DNA of 16,718 bases from contig CAMOLA010000044.1 of assembly GCA_946618265.1 (NCBI GenBank), forward strand, positions 1 to 16,718, given 5' to 3'. Position 1 is the first letter of the stretch. Each line of letters starts with the position of its first letter. Made by a program: the position numbers and the translations under genes. Below, piece after piece: positions 1 through 7,106 of this stretch. The DNA comes from an uncultured Eggerthellaceae bacterium. GTDB taxonomy: Bacteria; Actinomycetota; Coriobacteriia; Coriobacteriales; Eggerthellaceae. The notes beneath the pieces were generated by a model. The model was not told where the DNA came from and made no database searches. It was given only the letters and a program-made list of their open reading frames with translations.

Positions 1-550
1 GGCTGCGAAAGATCCGAGCAAGCTGACCGTCGCGCAATACGAGACGTGGTACTGCACGGCGTACGTGAGCTCGATCTGCTACCAGCTGCAGGAGGTCATC
101 ACCGACTCGGTCGCCAAGGCCGTGCGCCAGGTGGCCGAATCCGAAGGCGCCATCTTGGACAAGACGCAGCTGCTCATGCTCCTCATCACCGTCTTGGCAC
201 TCATCGGGTCCGCGCTGGGCATCTCTAACCTCATCACGGCCTCGGTCATGGAGCGTTCGCAGGAAATCGGCTTGCTGAAGGCGATAGGCGCGAACGACCG
301 CGCCGTGTCCGCCTTGTTGCTGGTGGAGATCCTCATCGTGGCCATCTTGGGCGGAGCGGTCGGATTCGGCGTCGGCTACGGCTTCGCGCAGATCATCGGG
401 TACACGGTGTTCAACGCGAGCATCGCGCTGAGCCCGACGGTCATTCCGCTCGTCATCATCTTGGTGATCGTGGTTACGCTCGCGGGTTCGATTCCCGCGA
501 TTCGCACCGTGCTGCGTCTCGACCCGGCGGAGGTGCTCCATGGAAGGTAA
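1..550 (+). CDS. ABC transporter permease, FtsX/MacB fold (C-terminal part)
   Basis: The reading frame is open from base 2 to the TAA at 548-550, so the gene starts upstream and about 182 C-terminal residues are visible. They hold three hydrophobic helices typical of the FtsX domain. The segment after the first helix reads VMERSQEIGLLKAIGAND, the conserved cytoplasmic loop that touches the ATPase, and the end (LDPAEVLHGR) is the usual FtsX-family tail. The visible N-terminal part, with YETWYCTAY, is extracytoplasmic. MacB-type permeases act as mechanotransmitters rather than as channels with a binding protein. The gene is followed 51 bases later by a second permease and then by an ATPase, so the two permeases probably form a heterodimer. 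Similar sets accompany FTR1/P19 iron uptake loci (inference); substrate unknown. Confidence 0.85.
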   Translation, partial: AAKDPSKLTVAQYETWYCTAYVSSICYQLQEVITDSVAKAVRQVAESEGAILDKTQLLMLLITVLALIGSALGISNLITASVMERSQEIGLLKAIGANDRAVSALLLVEILIVAILGGAVGFGVGYGFAQIIGYTVFNASIALSPTVIPLVIILVIVVTLAGSIPAIRTVLRLDPAEVLHGR

Positions 551-601
551 GGCAATGGTTTTCGCCTCCAATGAAGGCATCTGGGGAAAGGAGGCGGTTG
601 C

Positions 602-1771
602 ATGAAGCGCCAAACCATGTATTTCCGCATGATCACGGCGTCGCTCGCGCGCCGCAAGTCGCGCATGCTCGTGGCGCTGCTGGCGATCACGGTCGGCTCG
701 ACGATCCTGGCCGGCCTCGTCACCGTGTACTACGATCTGCCGCGCCAGATGGGCGAGCAGTTCCTCGCATACGGCGCCAACATGATCTTCGTGCCGAGCG
801 CTGATTCCGAAGGCATGACGGATGCCGAGGTCCAGCAGGCCGTTTCGCAAATAGACGGCGAAGTGGAGGGCGCCATCTCGTACTGCTACGAGTCGGCGAC
901 CATCAACGACGCCCCGATCATCATCGCCGGCTGCAATCTGGAGGAAACGCTCAAGACCAGTCCGTATTGGCAGATCAACGGCGAATTGCCGACGGGCGAC
1001 CACGAGATCCTCGTCGGCCTCGAGCAGGCGGAGTTCTTCTCGCTCGCGGTCGGCGACACGGTGACGATCGCCTACCTGCCGCCGGAAATCGCCGCAAGCG
1101 GCAAGAACCTCAACGGCGAGATCGAGGGCAAGGTGTTCCAGGACTTCAAGGTCACGGGCATCCTCGACACGGGCAGCTCCGAAGAGAAGTACTTCTTCAT
1201 GTCGGACAAGGACATGACGGCCCTCATCGGCCACGAGCTGACCTATGACGTCACCGAGCTCCGCGTCAACGCGAACGCCGATTCGCTCGCCGCGTCCGTC
1301 GAGAAGATCAAGGCCAACGCGACCGGCGTGTCGCCGCAGCTCGTGAAGCGCATCACGGAATCGCAGACCACGGTGCTCTCGAAGCTGTCCGCCCTCGTGC
1401 TGCTCGTCACGATCATCACGTTGGCGCTCATCATGATCTGCGTCGCGACAACCATGACCGCCGTCGTCACGGAGCGCAGGCGCGAAATCGGCCTGCGCAA
1501 GGCGCTCGGCGCATCTGACAAGTCGATCATGCTCGAGTTCATGGGCGAAAGCCTCATGCTCGGGTTCATCGGCGGCCTCGTGGGATCGTTCCTCGGTTTC
1601 GGGTTCGCGCTACTCGTGAGCACGAACGTGTTCAACAGCACGATCACGTTCCTGCCCGGATTGATTCCGATCACGATCATCGTCGCCCTGGCGGTCACCG
1701 CGCTCGCGTGCGTGCTGCCGATTCGCAATGCGACAAAGGTCGATCCTGCGCTGGTGCTGAAGGGCGAATAG
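602..1771 (+). CDS. ABC transporter permease, FtsX/MacB fold
   Basis: A 389-residue inner-membrane protein. The ATG at 602 is preceded by a strong ribosome site, AAAGGAGG at 587-594. Architecture: one N-terminal membrane helix (about residues 22-43), a roughly 215-residue extracytoplasmic domain, then three helices forming the FtsX domain. The loop after the second helix carries VVTERRREIGLRKALGAS, the standard ATPase contact motif, and the protein ends KVDPALVLKGE. This four-helix layout matches MacB-like mechanotransmission permeases. It resembles the C-terminal part of the preceding permease, which suggests a gene duplication and a heterodimeric permease working with the ATPase at 1879. 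The substrate cannot be read from the sequence; a role in the extracytoplasmic side of iron uptake is a context-based guess. Confidence 0.9.
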   Translation: MKRQTMYFRMITASLARRKSRMLVALLAITVGSTILAGLVTVYYDLPRQMGEQFLAYGANMIFVPSADSEGMTDAEVQQAVSQIDGEVEGAISYCYESATINDAPIIIAGCNLEETLKTSPYWQINGELPTGDHEILVGLEQAEFFSLAVGDTVTIAYLPPEIAASGKNLNGEIEGKVFQDFKVTGILDTGSSEEKYFFMSDKDMTALIGHELTYDVTELRVNANADSLAASVEKIKANATGVSPQLVKRITESQTTVLSKLSALVLLVTIITLALIMICVATTMTAVVTERRREIGLRKALGASDKSIMLEFMGESLMLGFIGGLVGSFLGFGFALLVSTNVFNSTITFLPGLIPITIIVALAVTALACVLPIRNATKVDPALVLKGE

Positions 1772-1878
1772 GAATCGACGCGCGCCCGATTGGGGCGATC
1801 GCAGTCAGGCGCTGCACGTGGCACGCTAGATTTGGGGTATGGATGTTGCCTTAGCCGGTAACAGAACGGAGAAGAATT

Positions 1879-2574
1879 ATGGCGCTTCTGGAGTTGAAAG
1901 ACGTCTACAAGATATACGGCGACCTGCATGCGCTCGACGGCGTGAATCTCAAAGTCGACCAGGGCGAATGGGTAGCCATCATGGGACCGTCGGGTTCGGG
2001 CAAGTCCACGGTCATGAACATCATCGGCTGCATGGACAAACCGACGAGCGGCGAGGTCCTGCTCGACGGCGTGGACATTGCGAAGGAGACGAGCAAGGGG
2101 CTCACGGAGATCCGCCGCGACAAGATTGGGCTCGTGTTCCAGCAATTCCATCTTGTGAATTACCTGACCGCCCTCGAGAACATCATGGTGGCGCAATACT
2201 ACCATTCCATGCCCGACGAGAAGGAGGCCATGGAAGCGCTCGAGCGCGTCGGCCTGGGAGACCGTGCGAAGCATCTGCCCAGCCAGCTTTCGGGCGGCGA
2301 GCAGCAGCGCGTGTGCGTGGCGCGCGCCCTCATCAACCATCCCGAGCTCATCTTGGCCGACGAGCCGACGGGCAACCTCGACGAGACGAACGAGAAGATC
2401 GTGCTCGACCTGTTCCGCCAGCTGCATGATGAGGGCACGACGCTCATCGTCGTCACCCACGACGCCGAGGTCGGCGCTTCGGCCGAGCGCGTCATCACGC
2501 TCGAATACGGCAAGGTGACCAGCGAGCATGGCGACACGAGCTTCGGAAAAGTGGCGCGCAAGGACGTTGTCTAG
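1879..2574 (+). CDS. ABC transporter ATP-binding protein (MacB/LolD type)
   Basis: A 231-residue cytoplasmic ATPase of the usual length. Visible motifs in order: Walker A GPSGSGKST (residues 36-44), Q-loop VFQQF (about 87-90), ABC signature LSGGEQQ (137-143), Walker B LILADEP (157-163), D-loop GNLDE and H-loop histidine 194. All catalytic positions are intact. The ATG at 1879 has GGAGAAG at 1868-1874. The family belongs to the MacB/LolD/FtsE branch, which pairs with FtsX-fold permeases, here those ending at 550 and 1771. The 107-base gap before it is the longest in the operon and holds no clear promoter or terminator. Its C-terminal ~25 residues after the H-loop region are polar and not conserved. 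Confidence 0.93.
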   Translation: MALLELKDVYKIYGDLHALDGVNLKVDQGEWVAIMGPSGSGKSTVMNIIGCMDKPTSGEVLLDGVDIAKETSKGLTEIRRDKIGLVFQQFHLVNYLTALENIMVAQYYHSMPDEKEAMEALERVGLGDRAKHLPSQLSGGEQQRVCVARALINHPELILADEPTGNLDETNEKIVLDLFRQLHDEGTTLIVVTHDAEVGASAERVITLEYGKVTSEHGDTSFGKVARKDVV

Positions 2575-2613
2575 ACAATCTCAATCGCTCGAAGGCGATG
2601 GAATGGAGTGAAC

Positions 2614-3057
2614 ATGCGAAAGGTATCAGCTTGCAAGAAGACGGCGGCGCTCGCGTTGTGCGCGACCTTGGGGTGCGTCGGCTTGGCGTCGTGCAGCGGC
2701 GGCGAAAGCGCCGCTTCGTACAAGGACGGTACGTACGAGGGGAAATCCCAGGTTCTCGACGCGAACGTCGACGGCGACGGCTACTGCGAGGTGACGATCA
2801 CCGTGAAGGACGGGATCATCTCAGATGCGAAGCTGTCCGCATTCCAGGTCGACGGCACGCCGAAGGACAAGGATTACGGCAAGGACGGCGCCAATTACGC
2901 CATCGCCCAGAAAGCCGTTTCGGCAGGCGACGAGTACGTGTCGGTCCTGCTCCAGACCGGTACGGTCGATGCGGTCGACACGGTTTCCGGCGCTACGTAT
3001 CTGCATGACCAGTTCGTCGAGGCGGTGGACGACGCGCTGTCCAAGGCGTCCAAGTAG
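2614..3057 (+). CDS. FMN-binding domain lipoprotein, probably covalently flavinylated
   Basis: A 147-residue exported protein. The N-terminus has a basic start, a hydrophobic core and the lipobox L24-A25-S26-C27, so Cys27 should be lipidated after signal peptidase II cleavage. The rest is a single FMN_bind domain (family of NqrC/RnfG C-terminal domains). It contains DTVSGAT at residues 122-128, matching the ApbE flavinylation pattern D-x-x-[ST]-G-A-[ST], with Thr128 as the expected FMN attachment residue. No apbE lies in the window. ATG 2614 is chosen over GTG 2608 because GGAG (2605-2608) sits just upstream. It stands between two ABC modules and 20 bases before a permease, suggesting that extracytoplasmic flavin redox chemistry serves the transporter, for example metal reduction (inference). 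Confidence 0.88.
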   Translation: MRKVSACKKTAALALCATLGCVGLASCSGGESAASYKDGTYEGKSQVLDANVDGDGYCEVTITVKDGIISDAKLSAFQVDGTPKDKDYGKDGANYAIAQKAVSAGDEYVSVLLQTGTVDAVDTVSGATYLHDQFVEAVDDALSKASK

Positions 3058-3077
3058 CCTGCGTGCTTGGTGAGCCC

Positions 3078-4277
3078 ATGGACCTGAAGAAGCTTCCGCT
3101 CAACAACTTGATTCGAAACGGGGGACGCACGGCTTTGCTGGCGTTCCTCGTCGCGTTGCTCGCGTTCACCGTGTTCGGCGGCACCGCGATCGTGACGTCG
3201 CTCAAGAACGGCCTGTCGAGCCTCGAGGCCCGGCTCGGCGCCGACGTGATCGTCGTGCCCGCGACGGCGAAATCCACGGCCGACCTCGAGTCGATCATGC
3301 TCGACGGCACGCCGGGCTACTTCTACATGGACGAGTCCTATGTCCAGAAGGTCGCGGCCCGCGAGGGCGTCGAGAAGGTCTCGCCCCAGTATTACCTCGC
3401 CACGGTCAAGGCAGGTTGCTGCACGATGCCCGTGCAGATAGTCGGAATCGACCCGGAGACCGACTTCACGATCCAGCCGTGGATCGACCGCAGCTATCAG
3501 AGCGAGCTCGGCTTGCACGACGTCGTGGCGGGATGCAACATCACGGGCGCTCCCGGTTCGAAGATCTTGTTCTACGGTGTCGAATGCACGATAGTCAGCA
3601 AGCTCGACGAAACGGGGACGGCGCTCGACAACGCGGTGTTCTGCACGTCCGAAACGATAAAGGACCTGATTCGCGGGTCGCAAGAGCAGGGCATCTCGGT
3701 GCTCGCCGACAACGACCCCGATGCCATCGTGTCCACCGTCCAGGTGAAGGTCGCCGATGGCTACAACGTCACCAAGGTCGTCGACGACATAAACCTGCAC
3801 GTGCGCGGAGCCACCGCCGTGCAAGCGCGCGCGATGACGTCGGGCGTCGCCGACAGCATGGCCGGCGTGTCGTCGACGATCGGCATTCTCGTCGCGGCCC
3901 TCTGGGTGCTCGCGGTCGCGGTGATGATCATCGCGTTCATGATGATGGGGAAGCAGCGTCGTCGCGAGTTCGCCGTGCTGCGCGTGCTGGGCGCCTCGCG
4001 GAAGAGCCTTGCAGGCATCGTGATCGCCGAGTCCCTGATGGTGTCGGCGGTCGGCGCCCTTATTGGAACCGCGCTCGCCGGCGTCATCCTGTTCGCCTTC
4101 AAGGGTGCGCTCGAGAATGCGCTCGGGCTGCCCTTCCTGATGCCGGATGTCGGCCAGATCGCCATCATGGCTCTCGTTTCGCTGGTCATGGCGTTGGTCA
4201 TCGGTCCGGCGGCTTCGGCAGCATCGGCCCTGCGCCTTTCGAAAGTCGATCCCGGCCAGATTCTGCGAGAGGAGTAG
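3078..4277 (+). CDS. ABC transporter permease, FtsX/MacB fold
   Basis: A 399-residue membrane protein with an N-terminal helix (about residues 19-40), an extracytoplasmic domain to about residue 270, and a C-terminal FtsX domain of three helices. The contact loop reads GKQRRREFAVLRVLGAS and the protein ends KVDPGQILREE. ATG 3078 is preferred because GGTGA lies at 3069-3073; a GTG at 3063 in the same frame would add five residues. The extracytoplasmic part includes a Cys-Cys pair (KAGCCTM) and further single cysteines, possibly forming disulfides or touching metal. It is the third FtsX-fold permease of the operon and is the only one with the second ATPase, so it may act as a homodimer. Spacing to both neighbours is 20 bases or less. 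Confidence 0.9.
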   Translation: MDLKKLPLNNLIRNGGRTALLAFLVALLAFTVFGGTAIVTSLKNGLSSLEARLGADVIVVPATAKSTADLESIMLDGTPGYFYMDESYVQKVAAREGVEKVSPQYYLATVKAGCCTMPVQIVGIDPETDFTIQPWIDRSYQSELGLHDVVAGCNITGAPGSKILFYGVECTIVSKLDETGTALDNAVFCTSETIKDLIRGSQEQGISVLADNDPDAIVSTVQVKVADGYNVTKVVDDINLHVRGATAVQARAMTSGVADSMAGVSSTIGILVAALWVLAVAVMIIAFMMMGKQRRREFAVLRVLGASRKSLAGIVIAESLMVSAVGALIGTALAGVILFAFKGALENALGLPFLMPDVGQIAIMALVSLVMALVIGPAASAASALRLSKVDPGQILREE

Positions 4278-4283
4278 GAGGCC

Positions 4284-4982
4284 ATGGAACGCGAAGTCGT
4301 ACGTGCGGTCGATGTCCGCAAGCAGTTCTTTCGCAAAGGACGGGAATCGGCGCGTCATTTCGATGCGGTAGCGGGCGCAAGCCTCGCGCTTTCCGCCGGC
4401 GAGTTCGTCGAGCTCGTCGGCCGGTCGGGCGGCGGCAAGTCGACGCTGCTCAACATGCTAGCAGGCTTGTCCGTCCCGACGGAGGGAAGCGTCGAGTGCT
4501 GCGGCAGCGATTTATACGCGATGTCCGATGGCGAGCTTTCGAAGTTCAGGAACGAGCATTTCGGAATCGTGCCCCAGGGGCAGACCGCGCTGCACAACTT
4601 GACGGTCGTGCAGAACGTGAAGCTACCGCATTTGATGTACCGTCCAGACGACGGCATCGACGGCCGGGCCATGGAACTGCTCGAGCGCCTCGGGATAGCG
4701 GATTTGTCCGAGAGCTATCCCTCGGAACTTTCGGGCGGGGAGCTGCGCCGGATGGCCATCGCGCGGGCGCTCGTGTGCAAGCCGCCTATCGTGCTTGCCG
4801 ACGAGCCGACGGGCGATCTTGATGACGAGAACACGACGATCGTGCTCGAGACGCTACGCGCCGTCGCAGATGCCGGGGCGGCGGTGCTCGTCGTGACGCA
4901 CGAGCAGGCCGCCGCGCACTATGCTGATCGCATCGTGAGGATGGATGCCGGCCGTATCGTGGAAGAGTGCAAGGTGGTATAG
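4284..4982 (+). CDS. ABC transporter ATP-binding protein (MacB/LolD type), second module
   Basis: A 232-residue ATPase with intact motifs: Walker A GRSGGGKST (46-54), Q-loop glutamine near 98, signature LSGGELRR (149-156), Walker B IVLADEP (169-175), D-loop GDLDD and H-loop His206. It follows the permease stop codon by six bases. The ribosome site AGGAGG (4276-4281) overlaps that stop and is unusually close to the ATG, so translation is probably coupled to the permease. It differs clearly from the ATPase at 1879, with a longer N-terminus and a different Walker A, so the two modules are not a recent duplication. It is the expected partner of the permease at 3078 and the FMN lipoprotein. Confidence 0.92.
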   Translation: MEREVVRAVDVRKQFFRKGRESARHFDAVAGASLALSAGEFVELVGRSGGGKSTLLNMLAGLSVPTEGSVECCGSDLYAMSDGELSKFRNEHFGIVPQGQTALHNLTVVQNVKLPHLMYRPDDGIDGRAMELLERLGIADLSESYPSELSGGELRRMAIARALVCKPPIVLADEPTGDLDDENTTIVLETLRAVADAGAAVLVVTHEQAAAHYADRIVRMDAGRIVEECKVV

Positions 4983-5006
4983 TACGATATCACGGTTGTA
5001 CGATAT
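4982..5006. promoter_or_regulatory. Direct repeat in the spacer before the FKBP gene
   Basis: The nine bases GTACGATAT occur at 4982-4990 and again at 4998-5006, 16 bases apart, filling most of the 40-base gap between the ABC ATPase and the FKBP gene. This spacing of about 1.5 helical turns could suit a regulator binding as a tandem dimer, or the AT-rich copies could contain a -10 element. The first copy begins on the last base of the ATPase stop codon. Function is not shown by the sequence. Confidence 0.3.
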
Positions 5007-5022
5007 GAAAGGGGAGCCCGCC

Positions 5023-5451
5023 ATGAGCAACGAGGGCAAGAAGGTAAAGGTGCATTACGTCGGGACGCTCGACGATGGGACGAAGTTCGATTCGTCGCGT
5101 GATCGCGGCGAGCCGCTTGCATTCACGTGCATGGCCGGCCAGATGATCCCGGGCTTCGACGTCGCGGTGCGCGACATGGAAGTCGGCCAGACGATCACGG
5201 TGCATATTCCCGCGAAGGACGCCTACGGCGAGTCCGATCCCACCAAGATCCTGCACATGCCCTTCGATGCGCTGCCCGGATCCGAGAAGCTCGAGGTCGG
5301 TTCGCATCCGATTCTCGCGACGCCCGAAGGGCGCCAGCTGCCGTGCGTGGTCATCGACAAGGACGAGGAGTCCATCACGTTCGACATGAACCACGAGCTC
5401 GCCGGCAAGGACCTTACGTTCGAGATCGAGCTGCTCGATGTAAAGTCATAA
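5023..5451 (+). CDS. FKBP-type peptidyl-prolyl isomerase, SlyD-like
   Basis: A 142-residue cytoplasmic protein. The start at ATG 5023 follows AAAGGGGAG (5008-5016) with six bases of spacing; an upstream ATG at 5005 lies before this site. The N-terminal FKBP segment reads VHYVGTLDDGTKFDSS and then GQMIPGFDVAV. An insert-in-flap chaperone domain follows (about residues 70-120), and the C-terminal strand reads DMNHELAGKDLTFEIEL, close to the SlyD signature DxNHPLAGK with Pro replaced by Glu. SlyD proteins catalyse prolyl cis-trans isomerisation and act as chaperones. The histidine/cysteine-rich metal-binding tail of E. coli SlyD is absent, so a nickel role is not supported. It may be read through from the ABC operon or be transcribed separately; a terminator follows. 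Confidence 0.9.
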   Translation: MSNEGKKVKVHYVGTLDDGTKFDSSRDRGEPLAFTCMAGQMIPGFDVAVRDMEVGQTITVHIPAKDAYGESDPTKILHMPFDALPGSEKLEVGSHPILATPEGRQLPCVVIDKDEESITFDMNHELAGKDLTFEIELLDVKS

Positions 5452-5475
5452 AAAGGGACAGTCCCCTTTTATGAC
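5445..5475. repeat. Palindromic repeat, GGGACAGTCCC core (type B)
   Basis: A 31-base near-perfect palindrome with a single central A: all position pairs match except one A:C, giving arms GTCATAAAA-A-GGGAC and its complement. It begins inside the last codons of the FKBP gene. The core GGGACAGTCCC is shared with two elements at 11056-11088 and 11141-11171. The A/T-rich outer stem and following T run could also let it act as a terminator. Confidence 0.75.
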
Positions 5476-5544
5476 GTTGTGGGGTAGGACAGCTTCTGGC
5501 AGACGTTTCGTCTTCGTAACAGATAAGCTGAATATCTGCATGTT

Positions 5545-5580
5545 CCGCGCAATGGCAAAATCGGCCATTGCGCGGGTTTT
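5545..5580 (+). terminator. Rho-independent terminator after the FKBP gene
   Basis: Perfect 12-base-pair stem: CCGCGCAATGGC at 5545-5556 pairs with GCCATTGCGCGG at 5564-5575, with a seven-base loop, followed by GTTTT. It ends transcription from the ABC/FKBP side, and its T tract runs directly into the -10 box of the next gene. Confidence 0.85.
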
Positions 5581-5592
5581 ATAATCGGGTTG
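5580..5592 (+). promoter_or_regulatory. -10 box TATAAT for the flippase gene, leaderless type
   Basis: A perfect TATAAT lies at 5580-5585, followed by six bases and then the GTG at 5592. The transcription start would fall on or next to the start codon, the pattern of leaderless mRNAs in actinobacteria. No good -35 is seen, and no ribosome site lies between the terminator and the GTG. Confidence 0.55.
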
Positions 5593-7106
5593 TGAGAAAG
5601 AGTTCAAACGACATACGCAGAAACGTGGCGTCGCATCGTCCGACGGCTTCGGGGCGCCCTATGGCGAATGGCCATGCGCGCGTGACGGGCAGCGTCAGGG
5701 ATTTGCATAACGCCACGGCGCATGAGACCGACGAAGAGGAGCGAAAGGCGCGGAGGAAGCGCTACCGGCGCGTCAATCCCGTGCGGAAACTCATCAACGA
5801 CTGGTTCGACCGTCTCGTGGGCGCCGTGTCGGAAGGCAGCCTTTCCAGCCAGGAGGAAGAATACGAGAGCGGCGCGACGTCGCGCGATTTCGTGTGGAAC
5901 ACGATCGGGTTCGCGGCCTGGGGCATGGTCTTTCCGCTGCTCACGATCGTCGTTACCTGGCTTGCCGGCGTCGAGCGCGCGGGCATGTTCTCGTTCGCGT
6001 TCGTCGTCGCCAACTTGCTCTACATCATGGCGAACTACGGCGTGCGCACTTATCAGGTGTCCGACATCGACGAGTTCCATGGATTCGCCGACTACCAGCT
6101 CAACCGCATCATTACCTGCCTCGTGATGCTCGTCGTGGGCTTCATCTTCACCAAGATCGCCGGCTACGAAGGCGAGATGGCCACGATGTGCATGGGCTTG
6201 TTCGCGTTCAAGGCGGTCGATGCCCTGGGCGAAGTGTACGAGGGCAGGCTGCAGCAGGTCGATAAGCTCTACCTCGGCGGCATATCGCTCACCGCGCGCT
6301 CCGCGGCTGCGTTCGTCTTCTTCGCCATCTTGCTGGTGGTCACGGGCGATCTGGGCATCGCGTCCATCGCCATGGCCGTAGCCGCGCTCGCGAGCTTTGC
6401 GTTCCTCACGTTCCCGCTCACGATGTTCGAGACCCCGCGCTCGACGCCGCTCAACCTGCATTCGGTTGGCATCCTGTTCAAGGAATGCTTCCCCGTGTTC
6501 CTCGCCCTGTTCCTCTATGCGGTGATCGACAACATGCCGAAATTCGTCATGCAGGGCGCGGCGCTGCCCTACGATAACCAGCTCTATTTCAACGCGCTGT
6601 ACTTTCCCGCCATGGCGGTTCTCATCTCGGTCGGGATGATATACAAGCCCATGCTCGTGAAGATGGCCAACGTCTGGGCGGACGAGTCCCGCCGGTCGCG
6701 GTTCGACCTGATCATCATCGCCATGATGGTGATCATCGTCGTCATCACGGTCGTCGGGGTGCTCGTCATGAACTGGATTGGCATACCCGTCATGAGCTTC
6801 CTCTACGGGTTCGATTTCGCGCCGTTCACGCAGCTGTCGTTCATCATGCTCGCAGCGGGCGGGGTGACGGCCGCCATCGATTTCCTCTACCAGGTGATCA
6901 CCATCCTCAGGCGCCAGCAGGTCGTCATGAGTCTGTACCTGATAACCTTCGGGTTCTCGCTGCTCGTGCTCATCCTCATGATCCCGATGATGCAGCTGCA
7001 AGGCGCGATCGTCGGGTACCTTATCGTCATGAGCATCTTGCTCATACTGCTCGTGCGCGAATATATCATGCAGCGCATGAAATTCGTCAGCAAGAAAGGC
7101 CGCTAG
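5592..7106 (+). CDS. Wzx/MATE-like polysaccharide flippase (lipid-linked glycan exporter family)
   Basis: A 504-residue polytopic membrane protein. GTG 5592 is chosen because it sits six bases after a TATAAT; a TTG at 5568 lies inside the terminator stem. Residues 1 to about 100 form a polar, highly charged cytoplasmic tail with a run of basic residues (ERKARRKRYRR). The remaining ~400 residues contain about 12 hydrophobic helices, starting near WNTIGFAAWGMVFPLL. The layout and the pairwise helix pattern fit the MOP superfamily (Wzx, RfbX, MurJ-like), which flips undecaprenyl-linked sugars across the membrane. No glycosyltransferases lie nearby, so the substrate is unknown. The stop codon directly abuts the ATG of the NAD+ synthetase gene. 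Confidence 0.75.
   Translation: MRKSSNDIRRNVASHRPTASGRPMANGHARVTGSVRDLHNATAHETDEEERKARRKRYRRVNPVRKLINDWFDRLVGAVSEGSLSSQEEEYESGATSRDFVWNTIGFAAWGMVFPLLTIVVTWLAGVERAGMFSFAFVVANLLYIMANYGVRTYQVSDIDEFHGFADYQLNRIITCLVMLVVGFIFTKIAGYEGEMATMCMGLFAFKAVDALGEVYEGRLQQVDKLYLGGISLTARSAAAFVFFAILLVVTGDLGIASIAMAVAALASFAFLTFPLTMFETPRSTPLNLHSVGILFKECFPVFLALFLYAVIDNMPKFVMQGAALPYDNQLYFNALYFPAMAVLISVGMIYKPMLVKMANVWADESRRSRFDLIIIAMMVIIVVITVVGVLVMNWIGIPVMSFLYGFDFAPFTQLSFIMLAAGGVTAAIDFLYQVITILRRQQVVMSLYLITFGFSLLVLILMIPMMQLQGAIVGYLIVMSILLILLVREYIMQRMKFVSKKGR

Noticed and set aside
2895..4358. Very long open frame on the minus strand opposite the permease gene
   Set aside because: It is antisense to a clear permease and ATPase; the product is Arg/His/Asp-rich low-complexity sequence typical of shadow frames in GC-rich coding DNA. 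The same applies to the minus-strand frames at 5604-7445 and 1243-2529.
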